Assembly: GCA_964441755.1 (NCBI GenBank)
Contig: CAYTVG010000027.1
Coordinates: forward strand, 1 to 41,027
Source of the DNA: JAUMBM01 sp964441755
GTDB taxonomy: Bacteria > Bacteroidota > Bacteroidia > Chitinophagales > Saprospiraceae
Direction: 5' to 3'
DNA length: 41,027 nt
Shown here: one piece after another, positions 8,475-19,200 of the stretch
How the letters are laid out: each line of letters starts with the position of its first letter
Position numbering within the stretch: position 1 is the first letter of the stretch
Made by a program: the position numbers and the translations under genes
Notes under the pieces: model-generated
Database searches by the model: none
Told to the model about the DNA's origin: nothing
Seen by the model: the letters and a program-made list of their open reading frames with translations, nothing else

Positions 8475-10523
8475 TCAATCCTGTATTGCCTTGAGCAGGC
8501 AGTCTTTCAGATCTGTATAGTACTGTATGTTGATCTTGGTGATCATCTCATCGGATAGTTCGTTGAGTTGCTTCCGGGCATTCAGTGGGATTAGCAAGGT
8601 CGTGCATCCCTTTTCGACGGCGAGCTCTGCCAGGTTGACGGCGTTGTAGATGGTGTCCAGCGAACCTCCGAGGTTGAGCTGGCCGACGATGATGAGGCCT
8701 CCTCTAATGTTTTTTTCCAGCATAGCGCTGCAAAGGCCTATCAGTACAGCCATGCCCAGACCACTGCCGCTCTTGGAGGCGTCAAAGGCCCGCAGTTGAA
8801 TCGAAAATTCGTGGGAGCGGGGGTCTCTGTCTCCTACCAGCTCCTTGGCTTTGCTGTACAGATTTTGTTCGGCATAGCGGACGCTCTCCTGAAAGGCCGG
8901 GGGCGCTGGCTTGTTTAAAATCTTTACCCCGGCGCCGGGACCTGTGTTAATTTCGATTTTGTACAGGCCTGTCGTCTCTTCCTGACCGCCGCCTGTGTTC
9001 ATCGACCACAGCTGGCCCGGGGGCATGGGGTCGTCGCCAATGGTGTTTTCGCTGTGGATCTCCGGTGTGGTGACAAATGTTTCTATCCCGTCCTCTCCTA
9101 TCCGGTAGCTGAAGTGCGTATTCCTAAACTCAGCCGAGCCTACTCGCTTTTGCTGCTCTTTCACCCTGCGCCTGTACTCCAGCGCAATCTTTACGGCCCA
9201 CTCGAGCAGCTCGTCTGTGATGGGTACCTCCGGATTCGGCTGCATGAGCTTCAGCAGGCCGTTGAGGGTTTTGTTGACAGCGGTGGTGTCTCTGCCGCTC
9301 AGGGCACCGCCGTAGTCAATGCGAGGCAGCACTGACGACAGACGGCTCGTGTCCCGCAGGCGGGTCCAGCATTCTGCGAGAAAATCACTCACCAGGCCAA
9401 AATGTTCGGTAAAATACGTCTTGTTGAGTTTGGGAAAATCCCAGCCCGGGACGAAGGCGTGTATGCGGTCCATAAAAGCGGTATCGTCGCGCATTTCTTT
9501 GGGCATGGGCCCAAAAAGGTGGCTGACGCGCTGCTGGTGGGCTACGTCCACATCAAAATTGCCTACCATGGCAATGCCGCCGTCGGCGCGTATAGGCTCT
9601 TTGCCGCGGCTAAATTCGCCGCTTTCCATGTAGCCTTTCATGATGTTGACGCCGTCTTTTTGGTCGAAGGAAATGCCGGATACTTCGTCAAAACACACAA
9701 CGTCGTACTTGCAAACCAGCCCCCGCTCGCCACTGCCCATGTTGACAAACATTTTGGCTACCGTGGCTTTTCCGCCGGACACGAGGTGGGAGTAGGGCGA
9801 GATCTGCTGGTAAAGGTGCGACTTACCCGTACCGCGGGGACCTAGTTCTACCAGGTTGTAGTTCCGCTCTACAAAAGGAATCATGCGCACAAACAAGACG
9901 TTTTTGGCCTTCTCACTCATGGCAGCAGGCTCCATGCCAACGCTTCTGATCAGAAAATCTTTCCACTCTTCCTGCGTAAAGTAGGCTCTGCCTTTGTAGA
10001 GTTGTTCGAGTACGTTGCGCTGTGATAGCTGTATGGGCCGCAGGTTGGCAATCCCGAAGGGGCGGCCATTGTTTTCCTGCGCAATGCTCGCATCATAGGC
10101 CAGTTCCACTTCGGCATAAAAACCGCCCGTCAGCATGCGGTCGTTGGCGTTGACAATGTCTGCCGATATGCGCACTTTATTGAGTTGCAGGCTGGGCAGC
10201 GTGGCCACATAGCTGTCGGAGCTTGTGTCCAGCCGGGCAGTGAGGATGTCTATCAGCTTGATCGTCCCTTTCTCCCTGGCTTTTGATTTGAAGTACTCTT
10301 CTTCACCGGGCCTCACGGTGCGGTCCTGCAACTGCCGCTTGACGATCTCCAGCCCTTCTGCTATCTCCCCCTCATCGGTGGTGGCACAGTACCTGCCGAG
10401 GAGAAACTCGATGACGTAGGTGGGCACCGGGTAGGTTTTGCGAAACTGCTCCAGCAAGTCTTTGCGCACGACGTATCCTTCAAAGGCCTTGGCTGCTATC
10501 TGGTCAATGTTGTCCAATTGCAT
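8475..10523 (-). CDS. brxL: BrxL, BREX AAA+ protein with Lon-like C-terminal domain
   Basis: 682 residues, normal for BrxL of type 1 BREX. Walker A is GPRGTGKS at about 228-235 and Walker B VVCFDE at 275-280, giving an AAA+ core. The C-terminal part (about 530-682) resembles the Lon protease fold (SGSGLGMAVLIGL at about 585, then LNLGGSLDTIYNA). The lysine expected in the Lon-type GG-x-K region is not apparent, in keeping with BrxL acting as a DNA-binding ring ATPase rather than a protease. BrxL is needed for phage restriction in BREX. It is the last gene of the operon, 13 bp after pglZ, and is followed by the 34-bp minisatellite. Confidence 0.95.
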   Translation of the reverse strand: MQLDNIDQIAAKAFEGYVVRKDLLEQFRKTYPVPTYVIEFLLGRYCATTDEGEIAEGLEIVKRQLQDRTVRPGEEEYFKSKAREKGTIKLIDILTARLDTSSDSYVATLPSLQLNKVRISADIVNANDRMLTGGFYAEVELAYDASIAQENNGRPFGIANLRPIQLSQRNVLEQLYKGRAYFTQEEWKDFLIRSVGMEPAAMSEKAKNVLFVRMIPFVERNYNLVELGPRGTGKSHLYQQISPYSHLVSGGKATVAKMFVNMGSGERGLVCKYDVVCFDEVSGISFDQKDGVNIMKGYMESGEFSRGKEPIRADGGIAMVGNFDVDVAHQQRVSHLFGPMPKEMRDDTAFMDRIHAFVPGWDFPKLNKTYFTEHFGLVSDFLAECWTRLRDTSRLSSVLPRIDYGGALSGRDTTAVNKTLNGLLKLMQPNPEVPITDELLEWAVKIALEYRRRVKEQQKRVGSAEFRNTHFSYRIGEDGIETFVTTPEIHSENTIGDDPMPPGQLWSMNTGGGQEETTGLYKIEINTGPGAGVKILNKPAPPAFQESVRYAEQNLYSKAKELVGDRDPRSHEFSIQLRAFDASKSGSGLGMAVLIGLCSAMLEKNIRGGLIIVGQLNLGGSLDTIYNAVNLAELAVEKGCTTLLIPLNARKQLNELSDEMITKINIQYYTDLKDCLLKAIQD

Positions 10524-10536
10524 AGATGTATATTTT

Positions 10537-12855
10537 TCAACCGCCTACGGTGGTTGGCTGTTTGTCAAGTATACGCTCGTTTTCGTCCATCAGTACGACT
10601 GTCGCCGCCTGGTGCTCGGCAGCGTCATCTACCAGGAGGCTTACCGCATTGTCCCGCACGGTTTTGTGCCTCGACAGTACGATAGACGTCTTCGCATCGT
10701 TGTACTTGGTGCGGATGTCTACCTGATAGCCATCGGGCAGCTCGCTGGTCTGTATGGCACACTTGAGGTTGACCCATTTTACCTGCAGTATGGTCGCATG
10801 GGTCTTTTGCGCAGCAGTATGCTCGATCCATACCGTGGGGACCAGACATTCGTGTACAGAGATACCTCCGTGTGCGTATTCTTCATTGGCTTTAAAAAAC
10901 GAAATGCCCGGCGCATAAGCAATGAAGATGGCGGGATTCCAGCGCCAGGGTAGATGCAGCAAGTCTGTGGTAGCGCCCTCTTTGAGCAGGGCACAGCGCC
11001 CCCAGCGCGTTTCTGTCAGGCCTGCGTGGAGCTGCCGCTTGGGCAAACCTCCCGGCAGCAGCAGCCAGCCGTGGTCGGTGACCAGCTTGATGCGCCTGAT
11101 GCCTCTTTCAAAAGCCACCTCCAGCGCCTCTTGCAGTTGATCAAACAACTCTGCTATGCGCCTTACCATGTCCGACTGTTCTGTGTGGCCTTTGGTGTCG
11201 ATGTCGCCTATCTCCTGCCAGTAGCGGCCTTCTGCCTGTATATCGGCTGCCTGTGTCACAAACTGAAAGCCGGCTACTTTCAGTGTTTCGCGGAATACCT
11301 GCGTTTGCAGATCTCTGCCGCTCTGCAACTGGGGCCTGAATTCTGTGATGCTGCTCTCTTCAGCAACATAGCCGGCTATTGGCGACACCTGGGGCTTGGC
11401 GGTTGGCGTCAGTGAAGGGATGGCCGACCAGCCTGCCTGCAGCGATACCTTCCACTGTTTTCCCTCCAGCCGTTGGCAAAACTCGTGTGCCAGCTCGTAC
11501 CTGAAAGCATCGACAAACAGTACATAGTCTTCGCTCTCGACAGCGGCTGTCTGCTGGCTAAAAATGCCGGCATCCCGGGCTAGCAGCTGCTGAAATTTGT
11601 GGGTTATGCTTTCCAGCCAGGGTTGGTAGCACAGCTGGATGATCGACTTCACCAGTGCTTTGTCTCTTGCCGTCCTCACCGCAGCCAGCGCTTTGCGCAT
11701 GTCCTGGTCGATGGTGTAGCCCCGGGTCGTGTAGTAGGCCTGTATATCGGCTATGGAAGAAGCCGGAAAAGCCTGCTGCGCTTTGGCGGCCATGGGCAGC
11801 AGATACTGCAAGGCATCGGCCAGCGGGGACTGTCCCAGTTCATACCACACCCACGCTCTGCGAAGGCCGTGCACCTTCTCTGCGCGCTGCAGGCTGGCCA
11901 CCGCATCCGCTGCCGTTTGTCTGGCTGCTTTCGCGAGCGCCAGCGCCAGCGCTTCCTCCCGCTCCTCGTTGAGCTGTGGCCAGCTTTCCTCCGGCAGTGC
12001 AAACATACCGCTGCCCAGATCGGCTGGCTTGGCCAGCCGCAGCAGCCCTTCTATTTCAGGATACTTGCGGGGGCCTGTCGCATACAACTGCCACACATAC
12101 CGCCAGGCATTCTTTTGTGCCCCCAGTTTTTCGGCAATGGCCTTGATGTTTTTGTGATCGGGTTCAAATTCGTATTGCGACTTGCACAAGTTGGCAAATA
12201 CCTCCCGCTTGCCTGCCTCCATGCCCGACAGCAGGGCATCGCCCCGGCACATCCACCTGAGTATGCTGCTGGCAATGTCCGGGAAGAGTTGGCTGTTGAG
12301 AAAATCGGCATCGATGATCGTCCGGCCATAGAGCACTTCTCCGTCCTGAAAAACAGCAGGCAGGGTTTTCTGCAGGGCTTCTCTGGTGGCATGGTCGCGG
12401 GCCACTTTGATGCCCAGGCCGTGGGCAGCATTTTCTACAAATGCCTGCACCGTCCACTCCCGGCTGTTTTCCTGTAAAAAGAGTACGCCCGTGTACTGGT
12501 ACTCCACCAGGGGCTGGAGGTCAAAGACCGCGCCGGCAGCATTGCGCAAAGCTGACTTGCTCACGCCCGGCAGGTAGATAATGGGAACCAGCTCGGCCTC
12601 CCAGTCCGCCTCGGGCAACAACCTGGCAACCATGCACTTGATCCAAATAGCCGGCCCTTGTTTTTGGGCAGGATTGTACTGCCCGAAGATGAGCAGTTGT
12701 GGCATTGCTGCCTGCAGTACCCCTATGACTTCCCGCCACTGCCCCTCCGGATCGGGCCAGAGGATGACCTCAGGCTTCACCATCACATGACTGTTGTGGT
12801 TTTCTGCCTGCCGAAGAGCAGCTACAACTTTATCGTATATGCTAGTGGCCATCAT
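10537..12855 (-). CDS. pglZ: PglZ, BREX alkaline-phosphatase-superfamily protein
   Basis: 772 residues from the ATG at 12855 (another ATG follows at 12852). The open frame runs further upstream inside pglX, but those 61 residues look like a shadow of pglX, so the internal ATG is chosen; it overlaps the pglX stop by 14 bp. The metal-binding region of the alkaline phosphatase fold is seen as VLFVDAFRYELAH (about 445-457, Asp449), followed by SAIPSLTPTAKP (about 477-488), which fits the catalytic Ser/Thr segment. The protein is somewhat shorter than many PglZ proteins. PglZ is a core BREX component required for both modification and restriction; its substrate is not known from sequence. Confidence 0.94.
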   Translation of the reverse strand: MMATSIYDKVVAALRQAENHNSHVMVKPEVILWPDPEGQWREVIGVLQAAMPQLLIFGQYNPAQKQGPAIWIKCMVARLLPEADWEAELVPIIYLPGVSKSALRNAAGAVFDLQPLVEYQYTGVLFLQENSREWTVQAFVENAAHGLGIKVARDHATREALQKTLPAVFQDGEVLYGRTIIDADFLNSQLFPDIASSILRWMCRGDALLSGMEAGKREVFANLCKSQYEFEPDHKNIKAIAEKLGAQKNAWRYVWQLYATGPRKYPEIEGLLRLAKPADLGSGMFALPEESWPQLNEEREEALALALAKAARQTAADAVASLQRAEKVHGLRRAWVWYELGQSPLADALQYLLPMAAKAQQAFPASSIADIQAYYTTRGYTIDQDMRKALAAVRTARDKALVKSIIQLCYQPWLESITHKFQQLLARDAGIFSQQTAAVESEDYVLFVDAFRYELAHEFCQRLEGKQWKVSLQAGWSAIPSLTPTAKPQVSPIAGYVAEESSITEFRPQLQSGRDLQTQVFRETLKVAGFQFVTQAADIQAEGRYWQEIGDIDTKGHTEQSDMVRRIAELFDQLQEALEVAFERGIRRIKLVTDHGWLLLPGGLPKRQLHAGLTETRWGRCALLKEGATTDLLHLPWRWNPAIFIAYAPGISFFKANEEYAHGGISVHECLVPTVWIEHTAAQKTHATILQVKWVNLKCAIQTSELPDGYQVDIRTKYNDAKTSIVLSRHKTVRDNAVSLLVDDAAEHQAATVVLMDENERILDKQPTTVGG

Positions 12856-15800
12856 GCTGTTGTTTTTCTTTGGCCGCCCGTTTTTCGGCCAGGCGCAAAT
12901 GTTTGTCGTTGTCCCGCAGCACGCCCCAGGGGCTGTCCGGCGGATTTTTACCCCGGTCGACGCCCCACTTGATGTTGGGTTTCTTGCGCAGCACATCGGC
13001 TTCCACAAACGGCCGGATATTGAGCCGGACGCCATCATTCAGGTCGGGATCCCAGCCCAGGGGTTGCTGCGCCAGGGGTTTCCAGCGCACAAAAATATCG
13101 TAGGGGGCTTCGCCCTCGAGGATGGCCTCCAGCTTTTCCTTCAGCTTGAGCGCTGCGCTGAGCAGGCCTTCGGCACCGCTCTCGCCAGCCTTCTTTTTGG
13201 CTTCGCACATACGTATCCAGTCGCCGAGGTAGGTATAGATGAGTTTAGACAAGTTGTCTTTGGTAAGCCGGTGGTAGTTGACGAGCACCGAGAAGCCATC
13301 CTTGCGACCATCCCAGATATGCCAGATGAAAGGTCGGTTTTTGAACAGCTTGCAGTGCCGGACAAAAAATTCGTTGCGCAGATAGTCTTCCAACTGGCTG
13401 GCGGTGGCGGCTTCCTGCCGCAGTAGCTGCAGGATGGTCTGGTGGTGCCAGTCGGCTGCAAAAACGGCCTGCAGGTATTCGCGCAGGCGCTCCGCCCCTG
13501 CTTGCTCGCCATTGACGGAGGGTATGCAAAAAATGCCGTCTTCGTCTGTGAAATGGTCAAAAGCCTGAGCGGCTTCTATGAGCGTTTTGGCCTCCTCGGC
13601 CAGGCTGTCGAAAATGCCGTTGCCGGCAGTTGTGAGGAGCGTGCTGCCGGCGGCAGGGCCGCTGCTTTCGGCAGGCGGCTCGCTGCGCCTCGCGGCATCG
13701 ATTTGTGCTTTTTCTACCGCTGCCGGCCAGCGGTAGCCGAGTATACGGGCCAGCGCCACCTGCAAGGGGCTGTCCGTCCTGGCCGGATGGCCGTGAAAAA
13801 GCCACTGCGTAGGATGGTCGCTGTAGGGTTGGGGTAAACCGTTGGGGTATTTTTCGGCGGCGATTTTTTGCCAGTGAGCCAGGTCGAAGGGGACTTTTAC
13901 CAGGGTTGCGTTGGTGACGTTTAATTTTTGATCAATTTTTCGTACCTCCTCATTGAATTGAGGGGAGGAGCAGAATGACCAAATTGCTTCAAAATATTTA
14001 TTGTCATGGGTAGTTATTACTGCTGTATTGTTGTCAAAAGCAAATCCTATATAGAGACATGCTGGATTGTTTCCCATTTGACTAATAACGACCCCTTTTT
14101 TGCCCCATGCAGATAGGCCATCTTTACGAGCACCGGGTATTTCATTAATCTCGCCTTCTCCATTGTTCCACCTCAAAAGTGATTCAAGTCCGCTGTAATA
14201 CTGAGTCTTTTTTGTTGTAGTTTGAAATGGAATCCATATTGATTTCTCTTCAGTTATCTCCCAGAAATTGACACTCATACGAGGTAAATCGCCTGATGTA
14301 AGGCCGTGATGACTATGAGTAATTGAGTTAAGCAACAACTCATAGTTATTATTTTCTAACGTAACCCTGGCATCCGGATTCTCCAACTGCGCCAACTGCT
14401 TCACCCTTTTGAGTTCAGCGGTTTTGAGTGCTTCATCCTTTGCGGCTGCACTGGGTGCGTCGCTCACATCCAGGCCTGTGAGCGGCTGGTCGGCTTGGGG
14501 TTTGCGGTGGGAAAGTGAGATGAGCATTACATTAAAATCCCACATGGGTGTTTGAAAACCTTTAGCACCCAACCGAGCCACAAAATTCCAGGTTTCATTT
14601 TTCAGAAGCCTCTCCCTATACTTCCTGTAAGACGTCAGGAACAGCCAGTTTTGCGGAATAACCGTACAGGAAACCCCGCCGGGCGCATTGGCTTTGAGCA
14701 TCCTCTCCAAAAAAACAGTTGCCAGATCCCCTTTCGCCTCGGGATAATACTTTTCGGTGAAAGCAGCCATTACCTGATCTTGTTTTCCCCGGCTCAGATA
14801 CGGCACATTGGTGATCTGCAAGGTATACTTCCTCCCCAGCAGTTGCCCCGCTTTAGCGATACCTGCGGCCATCACCCCCCTTTCCACCTCATCGGCATCG
14901 GCTTCACGCTCGAGCGCCCTTTTCAGTACCGGCTGCAGTTCTTCGAAGCTGGCAGTAAACATATCTGCCGCAATCGTAGTAGGATCCAGCAAGCTGCCCA
15001 ATTCGGGTGCCAGTTGAAAATGGTGGTAGAGAACCCGCATACCATTTTCGAGGCGATTTTTGGCCGCCGCCTCCCCCACATCGCCTACCAGCCTGACCCA
15101 GTCCTCTTCCCTGCCTTTGGGTGCGATCCCGCTGCAAGCCAGGTTCATTTCGGGCAACTCTTTGTAGTGCCCACAAAACCGCCAGGCAGTAAAAGCCAGG
15201 TTAAACGCAGCGATCTGGGTACAGCGGGGATCCAGTTCGAGTCCGTGCAGATTTTCGGCGATCACCTTGTCGGCAGCCGCTGCTTTGCTAAGACCTTCTT
15301 CCTGCATGCGCAGAGCAGCCAGCACCCCAAACAGCGATGCCACAAAATGACCCGAGCCCATACAAGGATCAAGCACCGTAACATCTGCCGTCCTGTCGGG
15401 CCAGCCCGGGAAAGCCCTCTCCACCGCAGTGCTGCCCTCCCGGCCCGGACCCGAAGAAGACCCTTCCTCCGGCTGGCCGGAGCCCTCTGCATTTGTGCCG
15501 GCAGCAGCCGGCCCAAGGCGCAGGTAAGCAAAGTTTACGGGCGGCTTTTCGCCGGGATGGCGGCTCACCCACCAGGCCCCGAGCGTATTATCGATCAAAA
15601 ACTGCACCATATAAGGCTCCGTAAACAGTTGGGTGACTGCCGGAAGCTTTTCGCCATCGATCTTATCGCCACTATCATTGATCACCGCTTTGGCCTCCGT
15701 CTGCCAAAACTGATACACCCAGCCCAGCGCATCATCGGCGGTGAAGATTGCATTTTCCAGGCCCTCCAGCAAGCTCTCCAGCGGGATGCGATCATTGGCT

Positions 15801-16261
15801 GCGAAAACCACCCGCATCAACGGATCATCGACCCGGAAGATAGCCGGCAGCATACGGCCGGCATAATGAGCAGCCACATCCCACTTATCCACAAAACCCT
15901 CCTCTTTGGCCAGCTCTTCGCAATCCTCCAGGGTGACCGCCACCCCCTCGGGATGCATGAGCAAATGATTGGCTTCCAAAAACTTAGCAAACAACATTTT
16001 ATGCCAGCTTTCATAAGCCAGCTCATAGCTAAGATTTTTGACCGACCTTTTGCCATCGACCTCCCTATCCCCCAGCAAGCGCGCCTTTGCCCAAAGCTGG
16101 TTGCGCAGCCTGCGCTGTTCCACATCCATGTGCGCGAAAGGCTCATGATGGTTGACCGCCATGGCCTGCAAAGCATTGAAAGCCCCCTGCTCTGCCAGTT
16201 TGCGAGCCTGTTTTACAGCCGACTCCAGCATCCTCCTTTGCTGAACGGTAAGCACTGCCAT
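12842..16261 (-). CDS. pglX: PglX, BREX adenine-specific DNA methyltransferase
   Basis: 1139 residues. S-adenosylmethionine motif I is VLDPCMGSGHF (296-306). The catalytic motif IV is NVPY (485-488) in place of the usual NPPY. PglX methylates the non-palindromic BREX site on host DNA and is needed for self/non-self discrimination. A Gly/Ser/Glu-rich linker (about 255-280) interrupts the region before motif I. The stretch that would hold target recognition (about residues 640-840, roughly 13890-14380) is visibly AT-richer than the rest, as expected if the specificity domain was exchanged. Its ATG shares one base with the brxC stop (TAATG), which suggests translational coupling. Confidence 0.96.
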   Translation of the reverse strand: MAVLTVQQRRMLESAVKQARKLAEQGAFNALQAMAVNHHEPFAHMDVEQRRLRNQLWAKARLLGDREVDGKRSVKNLSYELAYESWHKMLFAKFLEANHLLMHPEGVAVTLEDCEELAKEEGFVDKWDVAAHYAGRMLPAIFRVDDPLMRVVFAANDRIPLESLLEGLENAIFTADDALGWVYQFWQTEAKAVINDSGDKIDGEKLPAVTQLFTEPYMVQFLIDNTLGAWWVSRHPGEKPPVNFAYLRLGPAAAGTNAEGSGQPEEGSSSGPGREGSTAVERAFPGWPDRTADVTVLDPCMGSGHFVASLFGVLAALRMQEEGLSKAAAADKVIAENLHGLELDPRCTQIAAFNLAFTAWRFCGHYKELPEMNLACSGIAPKGREEDWVRLVGDVGEAAAKNRLENGMRVLYHHFQLAPELGSLLDPTTIAADMFTASFEELQPVLKRALEREADADEVERGVMAAGIAKAGQLLGRKYTLQITNVPYLSRGKQDQVMAAFTEKYYPEAKGDLATVFLERMLKANAPGGVSCTVIPQNWLFLTSYRKYRERLLKNETWNFVARLGAKGFQTPMWDFNVMLISLSHRKPQADQPLTGLDVSDAPSAAAKDEALKTAELKRVKQLAQLENPDARVTLENNNYELLLNSITHSHHGLTSGDLPRMSVNFWEITEEKSIWIPFQTTTKKTQYYSGLESLLRWNNGEGEINEIPGARKDGLSAWGKKGVVISQMGNNPACLYIGFAFDNNTAVITTHDNKYFEAIWSFCSSPQFNEEVRKIDQKLNVTNATLVKVPFDLAHWQKIAAEKYPNGLPQPYSDHPTQWLFHGHPARTDSPLQVALARILGYRWPAAVEKAQIDAARRSEPPAESSGPAAGSTLLTTAGNGIFDSLAEEAKTLIEAAQAFDHFTDEDGIFCIPSVNGEQAGAERLREYLQAVFAADWHHQTILQLLRQEAATASQLEDYLRNEFFVRHCKLFKNRPFIWHIWDGRKDGFSVLVNYHRLTKDNLSKLIYTYLGDWIRMCEAKKKAGESGAEGLLSAALKLKEKLEAILEGEAPYDIFVRWKPLAQQPLGWDPDLNDGVRLNIRPFVEADVLRKKPNIKWGVDRGKNPPDSPWGVLRDNDKHLRLAEKRAAKEKQQHDGH

Positions 16262-19200
16262 TACTTGAGAATGATTGAACTAGCCTCCGACAATACCTTT
16301 TCCAAAGCAACTTTCAGATCTGCCAGATAGCGATCGATATCTGCCTGCGAACCAAGCGTTTTGCGAGGCAGGCTAAACGTCTTAGCCTGGGGTGCTGAAA
16401 GCAGCGCAGCATCTTCCAGCGCCGACTGAAACTGTCCGGGCAGCGCCGCCATTTTGGTATCCCAAGTATAGAAAGAAGCCTTGTTGAGCTGCAAAAGCAA
16501 AGCCTGCGCATCCAGCATTTTGACTTCCGGCTTCACCAGCAACTGGTGTCTGAGCAAGATTGCGTGCTTCTGCTCAGGCGTAAGCTGCCTGAAATACCCA
16601 TTGGCCTGTAAATCGGCCATCTGCCTTTCATAGAGCGCAATATAGCCCTCTTTGCGTTGATTGAGCAGTGCGAGCAGCTTGTCGGTGATGACCGCCAACA
16701 TCGGCTCAATCAAGTCCGGCTCCTGCAACAGCAGCCGATTGTCCCTGACAGCCCCGGCCTCCAGCCTGAGTTCCTCCATGGCCGGCACATCCGGTGCATG
16801 GTTGATCAGCTCCACCAACAACCTCCAGCGCGGCTCCCTTTGAGCCACCAGCGCTGCTTTGGCCCGCCAGTCATCGAAAGCAGCCTGCAAGTCTTCTTTT
16901 TGTTGCAGGATATCCAGCAACCTTTCATTTCCCTCTTTATTTTCGATCTCCCGGATAAAATCCAGCTTCAGCGGCTCAGGCCGGGGCGCCTCGCCCCCCA
17001 CCTGAGCTGCCAGTTTTTTCAGCTTATCGAGATACTCATTGGAATACGGAAAAATCTCATGGTTGGGCGGGCAAGAGATACCCGCATCCTGAAACAACTT
17101 GCGGACAGCAATTTTATCCTTAGCCCCCAGGATATGAACCTCCCTTTTGAAAGAAGCCTGGTTGATTTTGGCCACTTTCAAATCCGTCTCACTGCAGGAA
17201 ATATGCTGCAAATTTTTCAGCAGCACCAGCACAGCATCGACAGCATCCTGAGGCCAACCAAAAGGAGCCTTCATAAAATGATTGCGAATCTCCTTACCCA
17301 ACTTGGCGCTATTGCCCATAAAACGGAGAATCTCTGCAGCCACTGCCTGCTTATTGACCTCTCCTGTATAGCCGATAGCGCTCAATGCATCGGGATTACC
17401 CTGTACAGCCTTTGACAGAGCCTGCCCCCAGTGCGCATAATCGGCTTTTCCCTTAAAATCCGGAAACTGCCGATCCGCGATACTGTACAAAGCCTCCTGC
17501 ACATTATCCTTCAAAGAACCGGCATACACCTTATTGCCCCCGGCCAGCAGCACCACAGCCTCCTCACAAATTTTTTCGATCAGCTCCTGCATAGCCCCTT
17601 TAGCCTGTAGCTGCCGGGTTTCCATACTTTTGCGCGCCTGCTCGCCCTCCGGCGTAGCCGGCAGTCCCATCGCATCGACCGTCAAGCCTGCCGCCAGAAA
17701 CTTGATAATCTCCGTCCGCAGCTCAGGATCTCTAAATTTTTTCACAAAAACATACGCCAGAGGCGTGTGAGTACCTGCCGCCCGGATTTCACTTTCGACA
17801 GCGGACTCATTTTCGAACCACCCATCGCGCACCCACACATGCAACTTATGATCTGTATGAGGAGCCGCATCCTTATCCCACAGATCAAAATCGCGCACCA
17901 TCCTGGACGTCCCCTGCGCGACACTGATCCCCTTGGTCTTATCCCTGAGATGCGCCAGGATCCTTTCCTTCCGCAAGGCCTGAATCTGATCATCGCCGGT
18001 GCCGCTGAGCCTGATGTACTGCTTTTTAAACTCCTGCTCCCACTCCGCACCCATTTTGGTCTGCAGCTTATACTCATCCTGTACAGGCATGAGCACCTTT
18101 TCCTCGACCAGTTTGCCCACCAAGCCCTTGACCTTGGTCCGGAACGCATCCGAACTGAGGTTGAGATTGTCGATCAGCAAATCGGCGATTGCATATTCAT
18201 TAGACTTGAGGCCGGTATCGGGGATATTAGCGGTGACCTGATCCAGCAGAAAAACAGCACTCAATATTCTGCCTTCGAGTTCCGCATCACCCCCTTCAGC
18301 CTTTCTGGCCTGAATCAGGTTGCTGGTATCATTGAGCAACAAGCCCGCCTGGATGAGATCTGCCCGCGTCTGGGTAAAAATAAAATCAGCGGGAACGATC
18401 TGGCCCATATCCTTGTCCGCTATCGACTTGAGACTATCATCGATCAGGCGCAACTGGTTGCGCAACTGGCCGGAAGTACCCGCCACATCTACGACCTGCA
18501 GCACCTTATACCAAAACTTGCGGGTAGACGGCAGCAGCGGATAATCGGCCACCAGCGTATGCCTGTCATCTGACAGATAGCCAAAGATGCTGCCCGCCAG
18601 ATTGCGGGCGATTTCGCCCGAGCCAGCTTCCAGTTTGGCCGCCAGAGGGCTCACAGCCGACGCCTTTTTCTCCAGGATCGTCTTTCGGATGACCGTCTGA
18701 ATATCCGTATTGGTCAGCTGAACAGGCACCCGGAAGCGAGCCATCAATTTCTGAAGAATCGGCGTATCCGTCAGGGCATTTTGCCCTGTGCCCACCAGCA
18801 AAAACTTACCATCAAAGCGAGAGCAAAGATCCTCGGCCAGCAGTTGCACATCAAAAGCGAGGTTGCCATCCTGCCCGATAAACTGCTGCACCTCATCGAG
18901 GATGATGATGGTGCAGGGAATCTTGTCCCCGAAAGACAACGGCAGGATTTCATCCCGGATAGCCCGCACAAACTCATCGCGGCCGATAGCCTCCACCCTG
19001 GCAAATTGCGCCCTGAAGAGCGCCAGCAATTGAGCCTCGTTGGCTGCCATATCCGGTTTCATCTCCAGCACAGCCCTTGCCAGAGGCGTAGACACGAACA
19101 AACTTTCGACCTCCTTGTCTATGCTTCTGCCGGCAGCCTCCAGCAGCGCCTTCACCCCCTCATAGATACCCTCCTTCTTGAGCCAATACACCATTTTGAA

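Noticed and set aside
8245..8478. 77-residue minus-strand ORF just after brxL
   Set aside because: It runs into the 34-bp minisatellite, which is not a multiple of three, has unusual composition, and shows no family resemblance; judged spurious.
12856..13038. N-terminal extension of the pglZ frame by 61 residues
   Set aside because: Lies inside pglX, has atypical composition, and the ATG at 12855 gives the start expected for PglZ.
14552..16330. 592-residue plus-strand ORF
   Set aside because: Antisense shadow of pglX, which carries the methyltransferase motifs.
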